Shown here: positions 50,085 to 57,321 of the stretch, in pieces | Layout: the number at the start of each line of letters is the position of its first letter | Numbering within the stretch: position 1 is the first letter of the stretch | Notes under the pieces: model-generated | Told to the model about the DNA's origin: nothing | Databases searched by the model: none | Seen by the model: only the letters and a program-made list of their open reading frames with translations | Made by a program: the position numbers and the translations under genes | NCBI RefSeq assembly: GCF_001982615.1 | Contig: NZ_MLCO01000153.1 | Coordinates: 1-57,321, forward strand | DNA from: Teichococcus deserti | Lineage (GTDB): Bacteria; Pseudomonadota; Alphaproteobacteria; Acetobacterales; Acetobacteraceae | DNA length: 57,321 bases | Reading direction: 5' to 3'

Positions 50085-51545
50085 ATGAGAGGATGGAAAG
50101 CCTGGGCCCGGCTCAGCGGCCTCGCTGCGTCGCTGGCGCTCTGGGGCGCCGTGCTCTGGACCGGCCAGGCCTGGTACCAGGAGCGCGACGCGCGGCTGAC
50201 CGGCGACCCGCCGCGCCGGGCGGCGCAGCTGACCCTGCCGCCGCGCGACAGCGAAGGGTCGGTGCGGCTGCGCATCCCCTTCGCCGTGCTGCAGCAGGCG
50301 GCCGAGCGCGACCTGCCCGCCGAGTTCAGCCAGAGCGGCGAGGGCGACGGCACCCGCTACAGCTTCACGCTGCGCCGCACCGCGCCGATCCGCTTCCGCG
50401 CCGTGGATGGCCAGCTGCGGGCGACGACCAGCCTGCAGGTCAATGGCCAGGCCGGGCTGACCGGGGGCGTGGCCAGCCTGCTCGGGCTGGACGCGAAGAA
50501 TTTCGACGCAGCCGCCGACATCGAGGCGGAGATCCAGGCGACGCTGGATGCCGACTGGTGCCCGGCGGTCGCCGTCCGCGTCGGCTACCAGTGGAGCAAG
50601 GCGCCGCGCCTCGAGATCATCGGCGGCGTCTGGGTCGGTATCGAGGAGCGGGTGCGCGCCCTGGTCGACGAGGCGCTGCGCAACCTGCCACAGACATTGA
50701 AAGACAACATTCCCTGCGAGCGGCTGCGCGAGGCGGCGGCGGAGCAGTGGCGCCGGCACGACATCCCGGTCCAGCTGCCCGCGGCACCGCCGCTGCTGGT
50801 GCAGATCGAGCCGCAGGCGCTGGGCAGCTCGGAGCTCGCGGTGGAGCCCAACCATCTGCGCCTGGTGCTCGCCCTGCAGGCACGCACCGCGGTGACCGAG
50901 CGTGCCGCCGCCACCCCCGCCCGGCAGATCTTCCTGCCGCCCCTGCGCCAGGTGCCGGACCGCGACGGGCGGATCGCGCTGTCCATCCCGATCCGCGCCG
51001 GCTACGACATGATCCGCGACTGGATCATGCGCGAATTCGGCCACCAGGACATTCCGGTGCAACTGGGCGGCGTCACCGCGGTGTTCCGGGTGCAGGCGCT
51101 GACCGTCTATCCGAGCGACCCGAACATCGCGCTGGCGGTGGAATTCTCGGCCGCCCTGCCCGGCCGGGTGCTGAACACCACCGGCCGGGTCATCTTCACC
51201 GCGAAGCCCGTCGTCGAGCAGCGCGGCAGCCAGGTACGGCTGACGGACATCCAATTCGCACGGGACTTCGACAATCCGCTCTGGTCGCTGGCGACCGCCA
51301 CCTTCGAGGACCGCATCCGCGCGGCGCTCTCCGATGTCGCCGTCTATGATCTCAAGGACATCATCGCCGGCGCCTTGACAGAACTGCGCCGCCGCCTGGC
51401 CGATCCGGCGGTCACCGGGCGGCTGCGGGTGACGCTGACCCGCCCGGCCCTGCGGCTGGAGCGGCTGGTGATGGAGAACGACGCGCTGACCGTGCTGGGC
51501 ACCGCCGAGGCGGGGATCGAGGCCGAGGTGACGGCGCTGCCGTGA
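50085..51545 (+). CDS. DUF4403 family protein
   Basis: 486 residues. An N-terminal hydrophobic segment (SGLAASLALWGAVLWTGQAWY, about residues 10-30) is a signal anchor or signal peptide. The body is beta-rich with alternating short hydrophobic strands, repeated VRLRIPFAVLQQAAE- and IALSIPIRAGYDMI-type beginnings and an EERVRALVDEALRNLP helix. This matches the domain of unknown function 4403 (lipid-binding-like fold in envelope proteins), as far as I can tell. Likely envelope-located. Divergent from marR by 94 bases; function unknown. Confidence 0.78.
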   Translation: MRGWKAWARLSGLAASLALWGAVLWTGQAWYQERDARLTGDPPRRAAQLTLPPRDSEGSVRLRIPFAVLQQAAERDLPAEFSQSGEGDGTRYSFTLRRTAPIRFRAVDGQLRATTSLQVNGQAGLTGGVASLLGLDAKNFDAAADIEAEIQATLDADWCPAVAVRVGYQWSKAPRLEIIGGVWVGIEERVRALVDEALRNLPQTLKDNIPCERLREAAAEQWRRHDIPVQLPAAPPLLVQIEPQALGSSELAVEPNHLRLVLALQARTAVTERAAATPARQIFLPPLRQVPDRDGRIALSIPIRAGYDMIRDWIMREFGHQDIPVQLGGVTAVFRVQALTVYPSDPNIALAVEFSAALPGRVLNTTGRVIFTAKPVVEQRGSQVRLTDIQFARDFDNPLWSLATATFEDRIRAALSDVAVYDLKDIIAGALTELRRRLADPAVTGRLRVTLTRPALRLERLVMENDALTVLGTAEAGIEAEVTALP

Positions 51546-51569
51546 CCTCGACCCTGAAGCAGCGCCGGC

Positions 51570-52562
51570 TCAGCTCGGCTGGATCTTCCGCTCGGCGATC
51601 AGCTGGCCCCAGCGCTGGGTTTCCTGCTTCACGAAGGCAGTGAATTCGGCCGGCGTGCTGCTATAGGCCGTGGCGCCCAGCTCGGCGAAGCGGGCGATGG
51701 TGGCGGGCTGCTTCATGAAGGCGATGATCGCCGTCGACAGCCGGTTGGCGATCTCCGGCGGCGTGCCCTTGGGCAGGAAGAAGCCGTGCCAGGCAACCGC
51801 CTCGAAGCCCGGCAGGGTCTCGGCGATGGCCGGCAGGTTGCGGTCGAAATCCGGGCGCTCGCGGGTCGCGCTGCCCAGCAGCACCAGCCGCTTGTCGGCG
51901 ACATAGGGCAGCAGCAGCGGGATGTTGTCGAAGGACAGGTCGATCGCGCCGCTCAGCAGGTCGACCACCATCGGGCCCGAGCCGCGATAGGGGACATGCA
52001 CCATCGAGGTGCCGGTCATCGCCTGGAACAGCTCGGCCGCCAGGTGCTGGCTGGTGCCGACGCCCGGGGTGCCATAGGTGGCCTTGCCCGGATTGGCCTT
52101 GGCCCAGGCGATGAACTCGGCGACCGACCGCGCCTGCACCGTCTTCGGGTTCACTGCCAGCACGTTCGGGATCGTGGTGATCTGGCCCAGCAGCGCGAAG
52201 TCCTCGACCTTGTAGGTGATGGGGACGTTGCCGAAGGCCGGGATAATCGACAGGCCGGAGATCGAGCCCAGGCCGATGGTCTGCCCGTCCGGCGCGGCGC
52301 GCGCCACCTGGCCGATGCCCAGCGTGCTGCCGGCGCCGCCGACATTCTCGCAGACGAAAGGCTTGCCGAACTCCTTGCCCAGATGCTCGGCGATCATGCG
52401 GCCGAAGACATCGGCCGAGCCGCCGGGGGCGAAGGGAATGACCACCCGCACCGGGCCGGAGGGATAGGCCTCGCCAGCGGCGATCGCGGGCCGCGCGCCG
52501 GTGAAGGTGGCGGCGCCCAGCGCCAGGCCGGCGGCGCCGAGGCCGCGACGGGTGATGTTCAT
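51570..52562 (-). CDS. Bug/TctC-type tripartite tricarboxylate transporter binding protein
   Basis: 330 residues. Export signal MNITRRGLGAAGLALGAATFTGARPAIA (RR pair, possible Tat). Family motifs: YPSGPVRVVIPFAPGGSADVFGR at the mature start, ENVGGAGSTLGIGQVARAAPDG, YGTPGVGTSQHLAAELF, HVPYRGSGPMVVDLLSGAIDLSFDN. Such proteins bind carboxylic acids. No tctA or tctB permease genes are in the window, as with most members. It lies 48 bases downstream of the FAD oxidase gene and probably belongs to that operon. A GTG at 52580 is an alternative start. Confidence 0.92.
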   Translation of the reverse strand: MNITRRGLGAAGLALGAATFTGARPAIAAGEAYPSGPVRVVIPFAPGGSADVFGRMIAEHLGKEFGKPFVCENVGGAGSTLGIGQVARAAPDGQTIGLGSISGLSIIPAFGNVPITYKVEDFALLGQITTIPNVLAVNPKTVQARSVAEFIAWAKANPGKATYGTPGVGTSQHLAAELFQAMTGTSMVHVPYRGSGPMVVDLLSGAIDLSFDNIPLLLPYVADKRLVLLGSATRERPDFDRNLPAIAETLPGFEAVAWHGFFLPKGTPPEIANRLSTAIIAFMKQPATIARFAELGATAYSSTPAEFTAFVKQETQRWGQLIAERKIQPS

Positions 52563-52610
52563 TTGCTTGTCGTTCCCCACTGAAAGAAATCCCCGGACGG
52601 TGCCGGGCGG

Positions 52611-54026
52611 CTAGATCAGGATCTTGCCGGGATTCATCAGGCCCTGCGGATCGAGCAGGTCCTTGAAACGTCGCATCAGCTCGAGTTCCAGCGGCGGCGC
52701 GGCGCGGGCCAGCCGGGCGCGGTTCGAGAGGCCGATGCCATGCTCGGCGCTGATGGCGCCGCCCAGCGGCACCAGCACGCCATCCACCGCCAGGCTGATC
52801 GCCGCGGCGCGGTCCTGCAGCGCGGCCGCGTCATCGAAGGCCTTCGGATCGAGGATGGCCAGCACATGCATGTTGCCGTCGCCGACATGGCCATGCATCA
52901 CCACCGTCGCCCCGGGCGAGACCGCCTCGATCGCCTGCTCGACGCCGCGGATGAAATCGGCCTGGCGCTCCAGCGGCACGACGCTGTCATGGCTGACGAC
53001 ATAGCCCTCGGCCTTGCTGCTTTCCGAGACGCTGTGGCGGATGCGCCAGAGGCCTTCCGCCTGGGCCTGGCTGCTGGCGACGATGGCATCCATCACCAGC
53101 TCTTTTTCCAGCGCCTCGCCGAGCATCGCTTCCAGCAACGCCGGCAGGGAATCGCCCTCCAGCGTGTCGGACAGCTCGACCAGCACATACCAGCCGGCCT
53201 CGAGGGAGAAGGGAATCGCCACCTGCGGCATGTGGCGGGCGATCACCTCGACCTGGCGGCGCGACATGGCCTCGAAGCTGGACAGGCGGTCGCCCAGCCG
53301 GCTGCGGGCCAGCGCCAGCAGCGCCTGCACCTGCTCGAAATTCTCGGCCATGCCCATGGCCACCGCCGAGGCGCGCGGCCGCGGAAACAGCTTCAGCACC
53401 GCGCCGGTGATGATGCCCAGCGTCCCTTCCGCACCGATGAACATCTGCTTGATGTCGTAGCCGGTGCTGTCCTTGCGCAGCGCCGTCATGGTCTCCAGCA
53501 GGCGGCCGTCGGGCAGCACCACCTCCAGCCCCAGGCAGAGCTCACGCATGGTGCCGTAGCGCAGCACCTGGGTGCCGCCGGCATTGGTCGAGAGGTTGCC
53601 GCCGATCTGGCAGCTGCCCTCGGCGCCGAGGCTCAGCGGGAAGAGGCGGTCGATGCGCTCGGCCGCCTGCTGGATCTCGGCCAGGATGCAGCCGGCATCG
53701 ACGGCGATGGCGTCACCCAGGCTGCTGACCCAGCGGATGCGGTTCAGCCGGTCGAGCCGCAGCACCACGGCGCGGCCCTCGGTCGGCGGGACCGCGGCGC
53801 CGCACATGCCGGTATTGCCACCCTGCGGCACCACCGCCACCCCCTGCGAGACGCAGAGCTTCACCACCTCCGAAACCTGCGCCGCATCGGCCGGGCGCAC
53901 CACCGCCTCGGCCCGGCCGTGGTAGCGGCCGCGCCAGTCGGTGACGAAGGGCGCCTGGTCATGGCCGGGGGCGATGACATGGGCGGGGCCCACAATGGCC
54001 GCCAGCGCGGGCAGCAGGTCCGTCAT
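52611..54026 (-). CDS. FAD-linked oxidase (GlcD/D-2-hydroxyacid dehydrogenase-like)
   Basis: 471 residues. FAD-binding type 4 domain: VVPQGGNTGMCGAAVPP near residue 58 and SCQIGGNLSTNAGGTQVLRYGTMRE near 145. C-terminal domain: HGHVGDGNMHV and the ending HGIGLSNR...GLMNPGKIL typical of GlcD, D-lactate and D-2-hydroxyglutarate dehydrogenases. It oxidises a 2-hydroxy acid to a 2-oxo acid. The next upstream gene encodes an aldolase acting on 2-oxo acids, only 1 base away, so the two steps are likely linked. The substrate is unknown. Confidence 0.92.
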   Translation of the reverse strand: MTDLLPALAAIVGPAHVIAPGHDQAPFVTDWRGRYHGRAEAVVRPADAAQVSEVVKLCVSQGVAVVPQGGNTGMCGAAVPPTEGRAVVLRLDRLNRIRWVSSLGDAIAVDAGCILAEIQQAAERIDRLFPLSLGAEGSCQIGGNLSTNAGGTQVLRYGTMRELCLGLEVVLPDGRLLETMTALRKDSTGYDIKQMFIGAEGTLGIITGAVLKLFPRPRASAVAMGMAENFEQVQALLALARSRLGDRLSSFEAMSRRQVEVIARHMPQVAIPFSLEAGWYVLVELSDTLEGDSLPALLEAMLGEALEKELVMDAIVASSQAQAEGLWRIRHSVSESSKAEGYVVSHDSVVPLERQADFIRGVEQAIEAVSPGATVVMHGHVGDGNMHVLAILDPKAFDDAAALQDRAAAISLAVDGVLVPLGGAISAEHGIGLSNRARLARAAPPLELELMRRFKDLLDPQGLMNPGKILI

Positions 54027-54027
54027 G

Positions 54028-54819
54028 TCAGTAGCCGGCGCGCGGCTGCGGCGCCGTCATCGGGCGGTCCAGCGCCTTCATCAGCTGGCCGGCGCCGATG
54101 CCGAACAGCCGGTTGTCGTTCGGCGCCGTGACCATGTCGAAGCCGCGGCCCCACATGGCGACGCAATAATCGATCGCCGAGCTGTGCATGGCGACCTTCT
54201 TTCCCGCCCGCCGCGCGGCGTCGCGGATGGCGTCGATACGGGCCAGCATTTCGGGGTGCTCCGGCCCGGTCACGGGGTCGTGGCCATGGGTGAAGCTCAA
54301 ATCCGAAGGACCGATGTACACGCCGTCCAGGCCGGGGACGGCCAGGATCGAGTCGATGTTCGAGAAACCCTCCGCCGTCTCGATCATGGCGAGGGTCAGG
54401 ATGGTGTCGTTCGCCTGGGCCACGTAGTGGCGCCCGGCATAGAGCTGCGCCCGGGTCGGGCCGAAGGAGCGGCCGCCGAAGGGCGGGTAGCGGCAGGCGG
54501 AGACGAAGGCCGCGGCCTGCTCGGCATTGTCGATCAGCGGGCAGATGATGCCCATGGCGCCGGCATCCAGCAGCTTCATGATCGCCGGCGGCTCCAGCCC
54601 GGCGACGCGGGCCAGCGGCGTGACGTCGGTGGTGCTGATCGCCTGCAGCATCGACAGCGCCGCGTCGAAGGAGATCAGCCCGTGCTGCAGGTCCAGCGTG
54701 ATGGAGTCGAAGCCCTGATGCGCCATGGCCTCGGCCAGGAAGGGGCTGGGAATGGCCGACCATCCGTTCAGGGCGCATTCGCCGCTGGCCAGCATCCGGT
54801 GCAGTCGCGTGCCTCGCAT
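54028..54819 (-). CDS. HpcH/HpaI-family aldolase
   Basis: 263 residues from the ATG at 54819 with GGAGGA 7 bases upstream. Class II pyruvate aldolase fold: SITLDLQHGLISFD, metal ligand Glu in MIETAEGFSNIDSI, and the Asp in VYIGPSDLSFTHG (G-x-D-x-x-x-I-G-P-x-D-L-S). The family cleaves 4-hydroxy-2-oxo acids to pyruvate plus an aldehyde, or the reverse. First gene of the aldolase-oxidase-TctC run. A candidate regulator site lies 25 bases before the start. Confidence 0.9.
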   Translation of the reverse strand: MRGTRLHRMLASGECALNGWSAIPSPFLAEAMAHQGFDSITLDLQHGLISFDAALSMLQAISTTDVTPLARVAGLEPPAIMKLLDAGAMGIICPLIDNAEQAAAFVSACRYPPFGGRSFGPTRAQLYAGRHYVAQANDTILTLAMIETAEGFSNIDSILAVPGLDGVYIGPSDLSFTHGHDPVTGPEHPEMLARIDAIRDAARRAGKKVAMHSSAIDYCVAMWGRGFDMVTAPNDNRLFGIGAGQLMKALDRPMTAPQPRAGY

Positions 54820-54843
54820 CGCATTTCCTCCAAGCTGAAATCT

Positions 54844-54861
54844 GGTTATCATAAGACTTCG
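54844..54861. promoter_or_regulatory. Candidate GntR/FCD operator, aldolase copy
   Basis: GGTTATCATAAGACTTCG lies between the divergent aldolase and GntR genes. The sequence at 56098-56115, in front of the cupin gene, matches 16 of 18 positions in the same orientation. Confidence 0.65.
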
Positions 54862-54942
54862 CGGCTTGGCAATCCGGGCTGCGCGGAAGACCGCGCGGTG
54901 CTAGGATGGCCTGGCGGGACGCAGCCAGGGGGACGAGGATCG

Positions 54943-55647
54943 ATGCCGGAGGGCGTGGCCAGAAGTAGCGTGGCGAAGCCGAGCCTCGCCGACCATGTGG
55001 TGGGCGCGCTCAGCCGCAGCATCGCCGAGGGGCGGCTGGCCCCGGGGGCGCGGCTGCCCACCGGCCAGCAATTGGCAGAACAGTATGGCGTCAGCCTGGC
55101 GGTGATCCGCGAGGCCATTTCCAGCCTGCGCGCCGAGGGGCTGGTCGAGACCCGCCAGGGCGCCGGCGCCTTCGTGGCCGCACCCAGCAGCAACCAGCCG
55201 TTCCGCATCCAGCCGCTGCTGCAGGCCGGCCCCGACGCCGCCCGCAAGATTTTTGAACTTCGCATGGGCGCCGAGATTTCGGCCGCCGGCCTGGCCGCGG
55301 CGCGCGCCACCCGCGGGCAGCTCGCCGAGCTCAAGCGGGCGCATCAGGCGATGGAGGCGGCCGTCGCCGCCGGCGGCAACGGCGTCGAGGAAGACCTCGA
55401 CTTCCACCGCGGCATCGCCGAGGCGGCCAACAACGAGCTCTTCGTGAAGTTCGTGACCTTCCTCGGCCACCATATCCGCGACAGCGTCCTCGCCTCCCGC
55501 CCCGAGGGCAGCCAGTGGGAGGCGGCCGAGGTGCTCTCCGAGCATGCCGCCATCCTGGCCGCCATCCGCGCCGGCGACGTCGCCGCCGCCCAGGCCGCGG
55601 CCGCCGCCCATATGGGCAACTGCCTGGCCCGCTGCGCGGTGAAATAG
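54943..55647 (+). CDS. GntR-family regulator (FadR/FCD subfamily)
   Basis: 234 residues. Winged helix LAPGARLPTGQQLAEQYGVSLAVIREAISSLRAEGLVETRQGAGAFVA at about residues 30-78. All-helical FCD domain follows with the metal-ligand pattern D-L-D-F-H-R, EHAAILAAI and AAAHMGNC. GAGGA lies close upstream of the ATG. FCD proteins sense carboxylic acids. Located divergent from the aldolase operon and convergent with the cupin gene; both those genes carry a shared 18-base site, so this is their likely regulator. Confidence 0.9.
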   Translation: MPEGVARSSVAKPSLADHVVGALSRSIAEGRLAPGARLPTGQQLAEQYGVSLAVIREAISSLRAEGLVETRQGAGAFVAAPSSNQPFRIQPLLQAGPDAARKIFELRMGAEISAAGLAAARATRGQLAELKRAHQAMEAAVAAGGNGVEEDLDFHRGIAEAANNELFVKFVTFLGHHIRDSVLASRPEGSQWEAAEVLSEHAAILAAIRAGDVAAAQAAAAAHMGNCLARCAVK

Positions 55648-55651
55648 GGCG

Positions 55652-56038
55652 TCAGCCCCGGGCGACGATGTCCTCGGGGCGGATATTGTCGACCTGGCCG
55701 TAGATGCAGCAGGCGTCGATGAAGCCGCCCGGCCCGTATTCGAAGACATGCCATTCCAGCTCGGCGAAATGCAGGATGGTGCCGGCGGTGACCGGCACCT
55801 TCTCCGGCAGGTCGTCCTTGGCCGGGCCCTTGCGGATCCAGCCGTCGCGGGCGTCGAGGATCACCACCGTCTCCTCGGCATGGTGGTGCGGCTCCATCGG
55901 CCCGCTCTCGGCGGCGTAGCGGCAGAAGGACACCGTCATCTTGCCGCTGGCGGAGGCCGAGTCGCGGCCGATCGCCCGCTGCAGCACGCGGCCGGGCAGC
56001 GGCTCCTGAATCAGCTCGTCGCGCTGCAGAACCTTCAT
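55652..56038 (-). CDS. Small cupin-domain protein
   Basis: 128 residues from the ATG at 56038 (AGGAG upstream). Cupin motif 1 is ESGPMEPHHHAEETVVIL (metal His and Glu) and motif 2 is GTILHFAELEWHVFEYGP. Single-domain cupins are often isomerases, dioxygenases or sugar-acid sensors. Four bases separate its stop from the convergent GntR stop. The matching operator upstream places it in the same regulon as the aldolase, so it may handle an intermediate of that pathway. Confidence 0.82.
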   Translation of the reverse strand: MKVLQRDELIQEPLPGRVLQRAIGRDSASASGKMTVSFCRYAAESGPMEPHHHAEETVVILDARDGWIRKGPAKDDLPEKVPVTAGTILHFAELEWHVFEYGPGGFIDACCIYGQVDNIRPEDIVARG

Positions 56039-56097
56039 CTTGGACTCTCCTGTCAGGGGCGCGCCGGGGTGGTCCCGGGCCTCGGCGCAAGTCTTAA

Positions 56098-56115
56098 GGT
56101 TATCAGAAGACGTCG
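56098..56115. promoter_or_regulatory. Candidate GntR/FCD operator, cupin copy
   Basis: GGTTATCAGAAGACGTCG lies 60 bases upstream of the cupin start. It matches 54844-54861 except at two positions. GTCTT (56091-56095) and AAGAC (56107-56111) around it add dyad symmetry. Confidence 0.65.
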
Positions 56116-56236
56116 GCAAGACGGGGACCGCCCGCCGTTTCGTGAGCGCACATCCGCGGGAGACGGGGCCGCCCCGTCTTGGGCGCTGCCCTGCCGCCGC
56201 AGTAACCAGGGCAGGCAAGCGAGCGAGGACAGAAGA

Positions 56237-56662
56237 ATGATCATCTGGCAGGGCTGGGGCATCCTGACGGTGCTGATCCTGGGCGGCGTGCCGGCGGCCG
56301 GCATGGCCGCGCTCTTCGCGGTGCTGGGGCCGAAGCCGGCGCCGCTGACCTTCAGCATCGTGGTCATGCTGATGGTGCTGCTGGGCGGCCTGGCCAATTG
56401 GTGGGTCGGTCGGCGGCTGAATGGCGGGCCGGGGCGCGAGCTAATCGATGCCCGCACCGGCCAGCGGGTGATCCTGCGGCCGCGGCATTCGCTGTTCTGG
56501 ATCCCGATGCAGTACTGGTCCGTGCTGTCGCTGCTGGCGGCGCTGGGCTTCGGCATCGCGGCCGCCGGCCAGCTGGGCCGCGAGGCGCCGCGCCCGCCCG
56601 GCGGCCCCACCGCCACCAGCACGCCCAAGGCGCCGCCTGGCACCACCGAGCGGCAGATCTAG
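56237..56662 (+). CDS. Small membrane protein of unknown function
   Basis: 141 residues. Three hydrophobic helices: about 6-29 (WGILTVLILGGVPAAGMAALFAV), 37-58 (LTFSIVVMLMVLLGGLANWWV) and 93-112 (YWSVLSLLAALGFGIAAAG). Between helices 2 and 3 is a loop with GRELIDARTGQRVILRPRHSLFWIP, a pattern seen in small bacterial membrane proteins of unknown role. The C-terminus is Pro/Thr-rich. AGAAGA precedes the ATG. No link to the neighbours is evident. Confidence 0.75.
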   Translation: MIIWQGWGILTVLILGGVPAAGMAALFAVLGPKPAPLTFSIVVMLMVLLGGLANWWVGRRLNGGPGRELIDARTGQRVILRPRHSLFWIPMQYWSVLSLLAALGFGIAAAGQLGREAPRPPGGPTATSTPKAPPGTTERQI

Positions 56663-56822
56663 GCCGGCCGCTGGCGCGGCCTTGTGAAGCGCGCCCCGCT
56701 TGCCTTGGCCGCTGCCCAGGGCTTTGGTCAGAGCCGGATCGCCGCGGGACCGAGCCCGGACCGCGGCCGGATACGAGAGCGAGCAGAACGGGGCGGAGCT
56801 TGACGCCTGGACGTGCATCGAG

Positions 56823-57227
56823 ATGCGTAGCGCCCCGGCCATGCCGGTGCTGAGCCGGCTGATGGCGCGGCTGCGGCCGCCCGCCGCGCTGCGGCGGCAC
56901 CACCGCGTCTGGCAGGTGGCGCTGCAGGACGGGCGGCTCAGCGTCACCGACCCGGCCGGGCGGCAGCACGCCCTGGACCTGGCCCGGCTCAGCCGGGTGC
57001 TGGTCGAGGCCGAGGCCAGCGGTCCGCTGGGCGCCGATTGCTGGTGGCAGTTCTTCGACGCCGAGGGCCGGCTGGCGCTGCGCTACCCCCAGGGGGCGGC
57101 GGGCGAGAGCGGCGTCATCGACTGGCTGCTGGCCCTGCCCGGCTTCGACCATGGCGGCATGCTGGCCGCCATGGGCGCCACCCGCCCCGGGGTCTTCGCC
57201 GTCTGGGACCGCGACGGCTCCGGCTGA
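56823..57227 (+). CDS. Hypothetical protein, 134 residues
   Basis: Unrecognised soluble protein. An Arg-rich N-terminus (LSRLMARLRPPAALRRHHR) precedes a compact domain with VWQVALQDGRLSVTDPAGRQHALDLARLSRVLVEAEASGPLGADCWWQFFDAEG, which looks like a small beta-barrel or sandwich. Starts at 56823 or 56841 are both possible; no clear ribosome site. Codon bias supports coding through the whole frame. Confidence 0.6.
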   Translation: MRSAPAMPVLSRLMARLRPPAALRRHHRVWQVALQDGRLSVTDPAGRQHALDLARLSRVLVEAEASGPLGADCWWQFFDAEGRLALRYPQGAAGESGVIDWLLALPGFDHGGMLAAMGATRPGVFAVWDRDGSG

Positions 57228-57307
57228 GCCGCTCGCGCGAAAGCGGTTGGCAAGCGCTGGCGGCCGGGTGGATCATCCTCGCAACGAAGAATGCGAGGGA
57301 AACGTCG

Positions 57308-57321
57308 ATGGACAGCCTGCC
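57308..57321 (+). CDS. Start of a gene cut by the window end
   Basis: An ATG at 57308 follows GCGAGGGAAACGTCG, with GAGGGA about 8 bases upstream, in a short AT-richer region. Only four codons (M D S L) are visible. It cannot be identified. Confidence 0.35.

Noticed and set aside
47960-51349. A very long plus-strand open frame (over 1100 codons) across the MFS, marR and DUF4403 genes
   Set aside because: It spans the ends of several well-supported genes on both strands and its translation is compositionally biased.
1-57321. tRNA genes, insertion sequences, phage or toxin-antitoxin genes
   Set aside because: Looked for and not seen. Composition is uniform, and no transposase or integrase-like protein is present.

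Overview
The window is about 57 kb of very GC-rich DNA, densely packed with genes on both strands. No stretch above about 250 bases lacks a gene, and I saw no tRNA, rRNA, CRISPR array, insertion sequence or phage gene. Codon use (GC-rich third positions throughout), the HWE-type histidine kinase, the many periplasmic-binding-protein transporters and the sugar-acid, inositol and glycogen genes suggest a soil- or plant-associated alphaproteobacterium. Acetobacteraceae (Roseomonas-like) is my best guess. It rests on gene content and style, not on a marker gene.

Layout. 1-1.7 kb: 3' part of an HWE sensor kinase. 1.7-9.6 kb: a 2-hydroxyacid dehydrogenase, then a DeoR regulator followed by a tightly overlapping cassette of HAD phosphatase, phosphonate-type ABC importer (PhnD, PhnC and two PhnE-like permeases) and a GlpD-like FAD dehydrogenase. 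This looks like a glycerol-phosphate or organophosphate uptake unit. 9.7-11 kb: an unrecognised protein. 11-18.9 kb: a minus-strand operon with all three enzymes that turn L-galactonate into 2-keto-3-deoxygluconate (LgoD-like, UxaB-like, UxaA) wrapped around a polar-amino-acid-type ABC importer, with a divergent GntR regulator carrying two winged helices. 18.9-22.8 kb: an Lrp regulator divergent from a PLP ammonia-lyase and two M20 amidohydrolases, with a large palindrome between them. 22.8-26.4 kb: a four-domain fused ABC exporter (CydDC-like). 26.5-28.9 kb: LysR regulator and flavin monooxygenase. 29-29.7 kb: an unusual 15-residue-period repeat protein. 29.8-30.8 kb: a 25-residue hydrophobic peptide gene and a membrane protein. 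30.9-38.6 kb: one minus-strand run of a spermidine/iron-type ABC importer, an RpiR (IolR-like) regulator, and iolC and iolB of myo-inositol catabolism. 38.7-42.8 kb: transketolase, a MocR regulator and an AhpD-like protein. 42.8-48 kb: glycogen genes glgC-glgA-glgP. 48.2-50 kb: a MarR-MFS pair. 50.1-51.5 kb: a DUF4403 protein. 51.6-56 kb: a TctC-type binding protein, FAD-linked oxidase, HpcH/HpaI aldolase, GntR regulator and cupin. 56.2-57.3 kb: two small unknown proteins and the start of another gene.

Much of the window consists of catabolic cassettes, each with its own importer and regulator. For several of them I could pick out shared operator-like repeats: DeoR (2872/3695), Lrp (19342-19377), IolR-type GGAA-N6-TTCC (33749-33762), MarR (49535 and 49994) and GntR/FCD (54844 and 56098). 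A 34-base hairpin element occurs twice, 29 kb apart. Three convergent gene pairs end in one shared CTAG.
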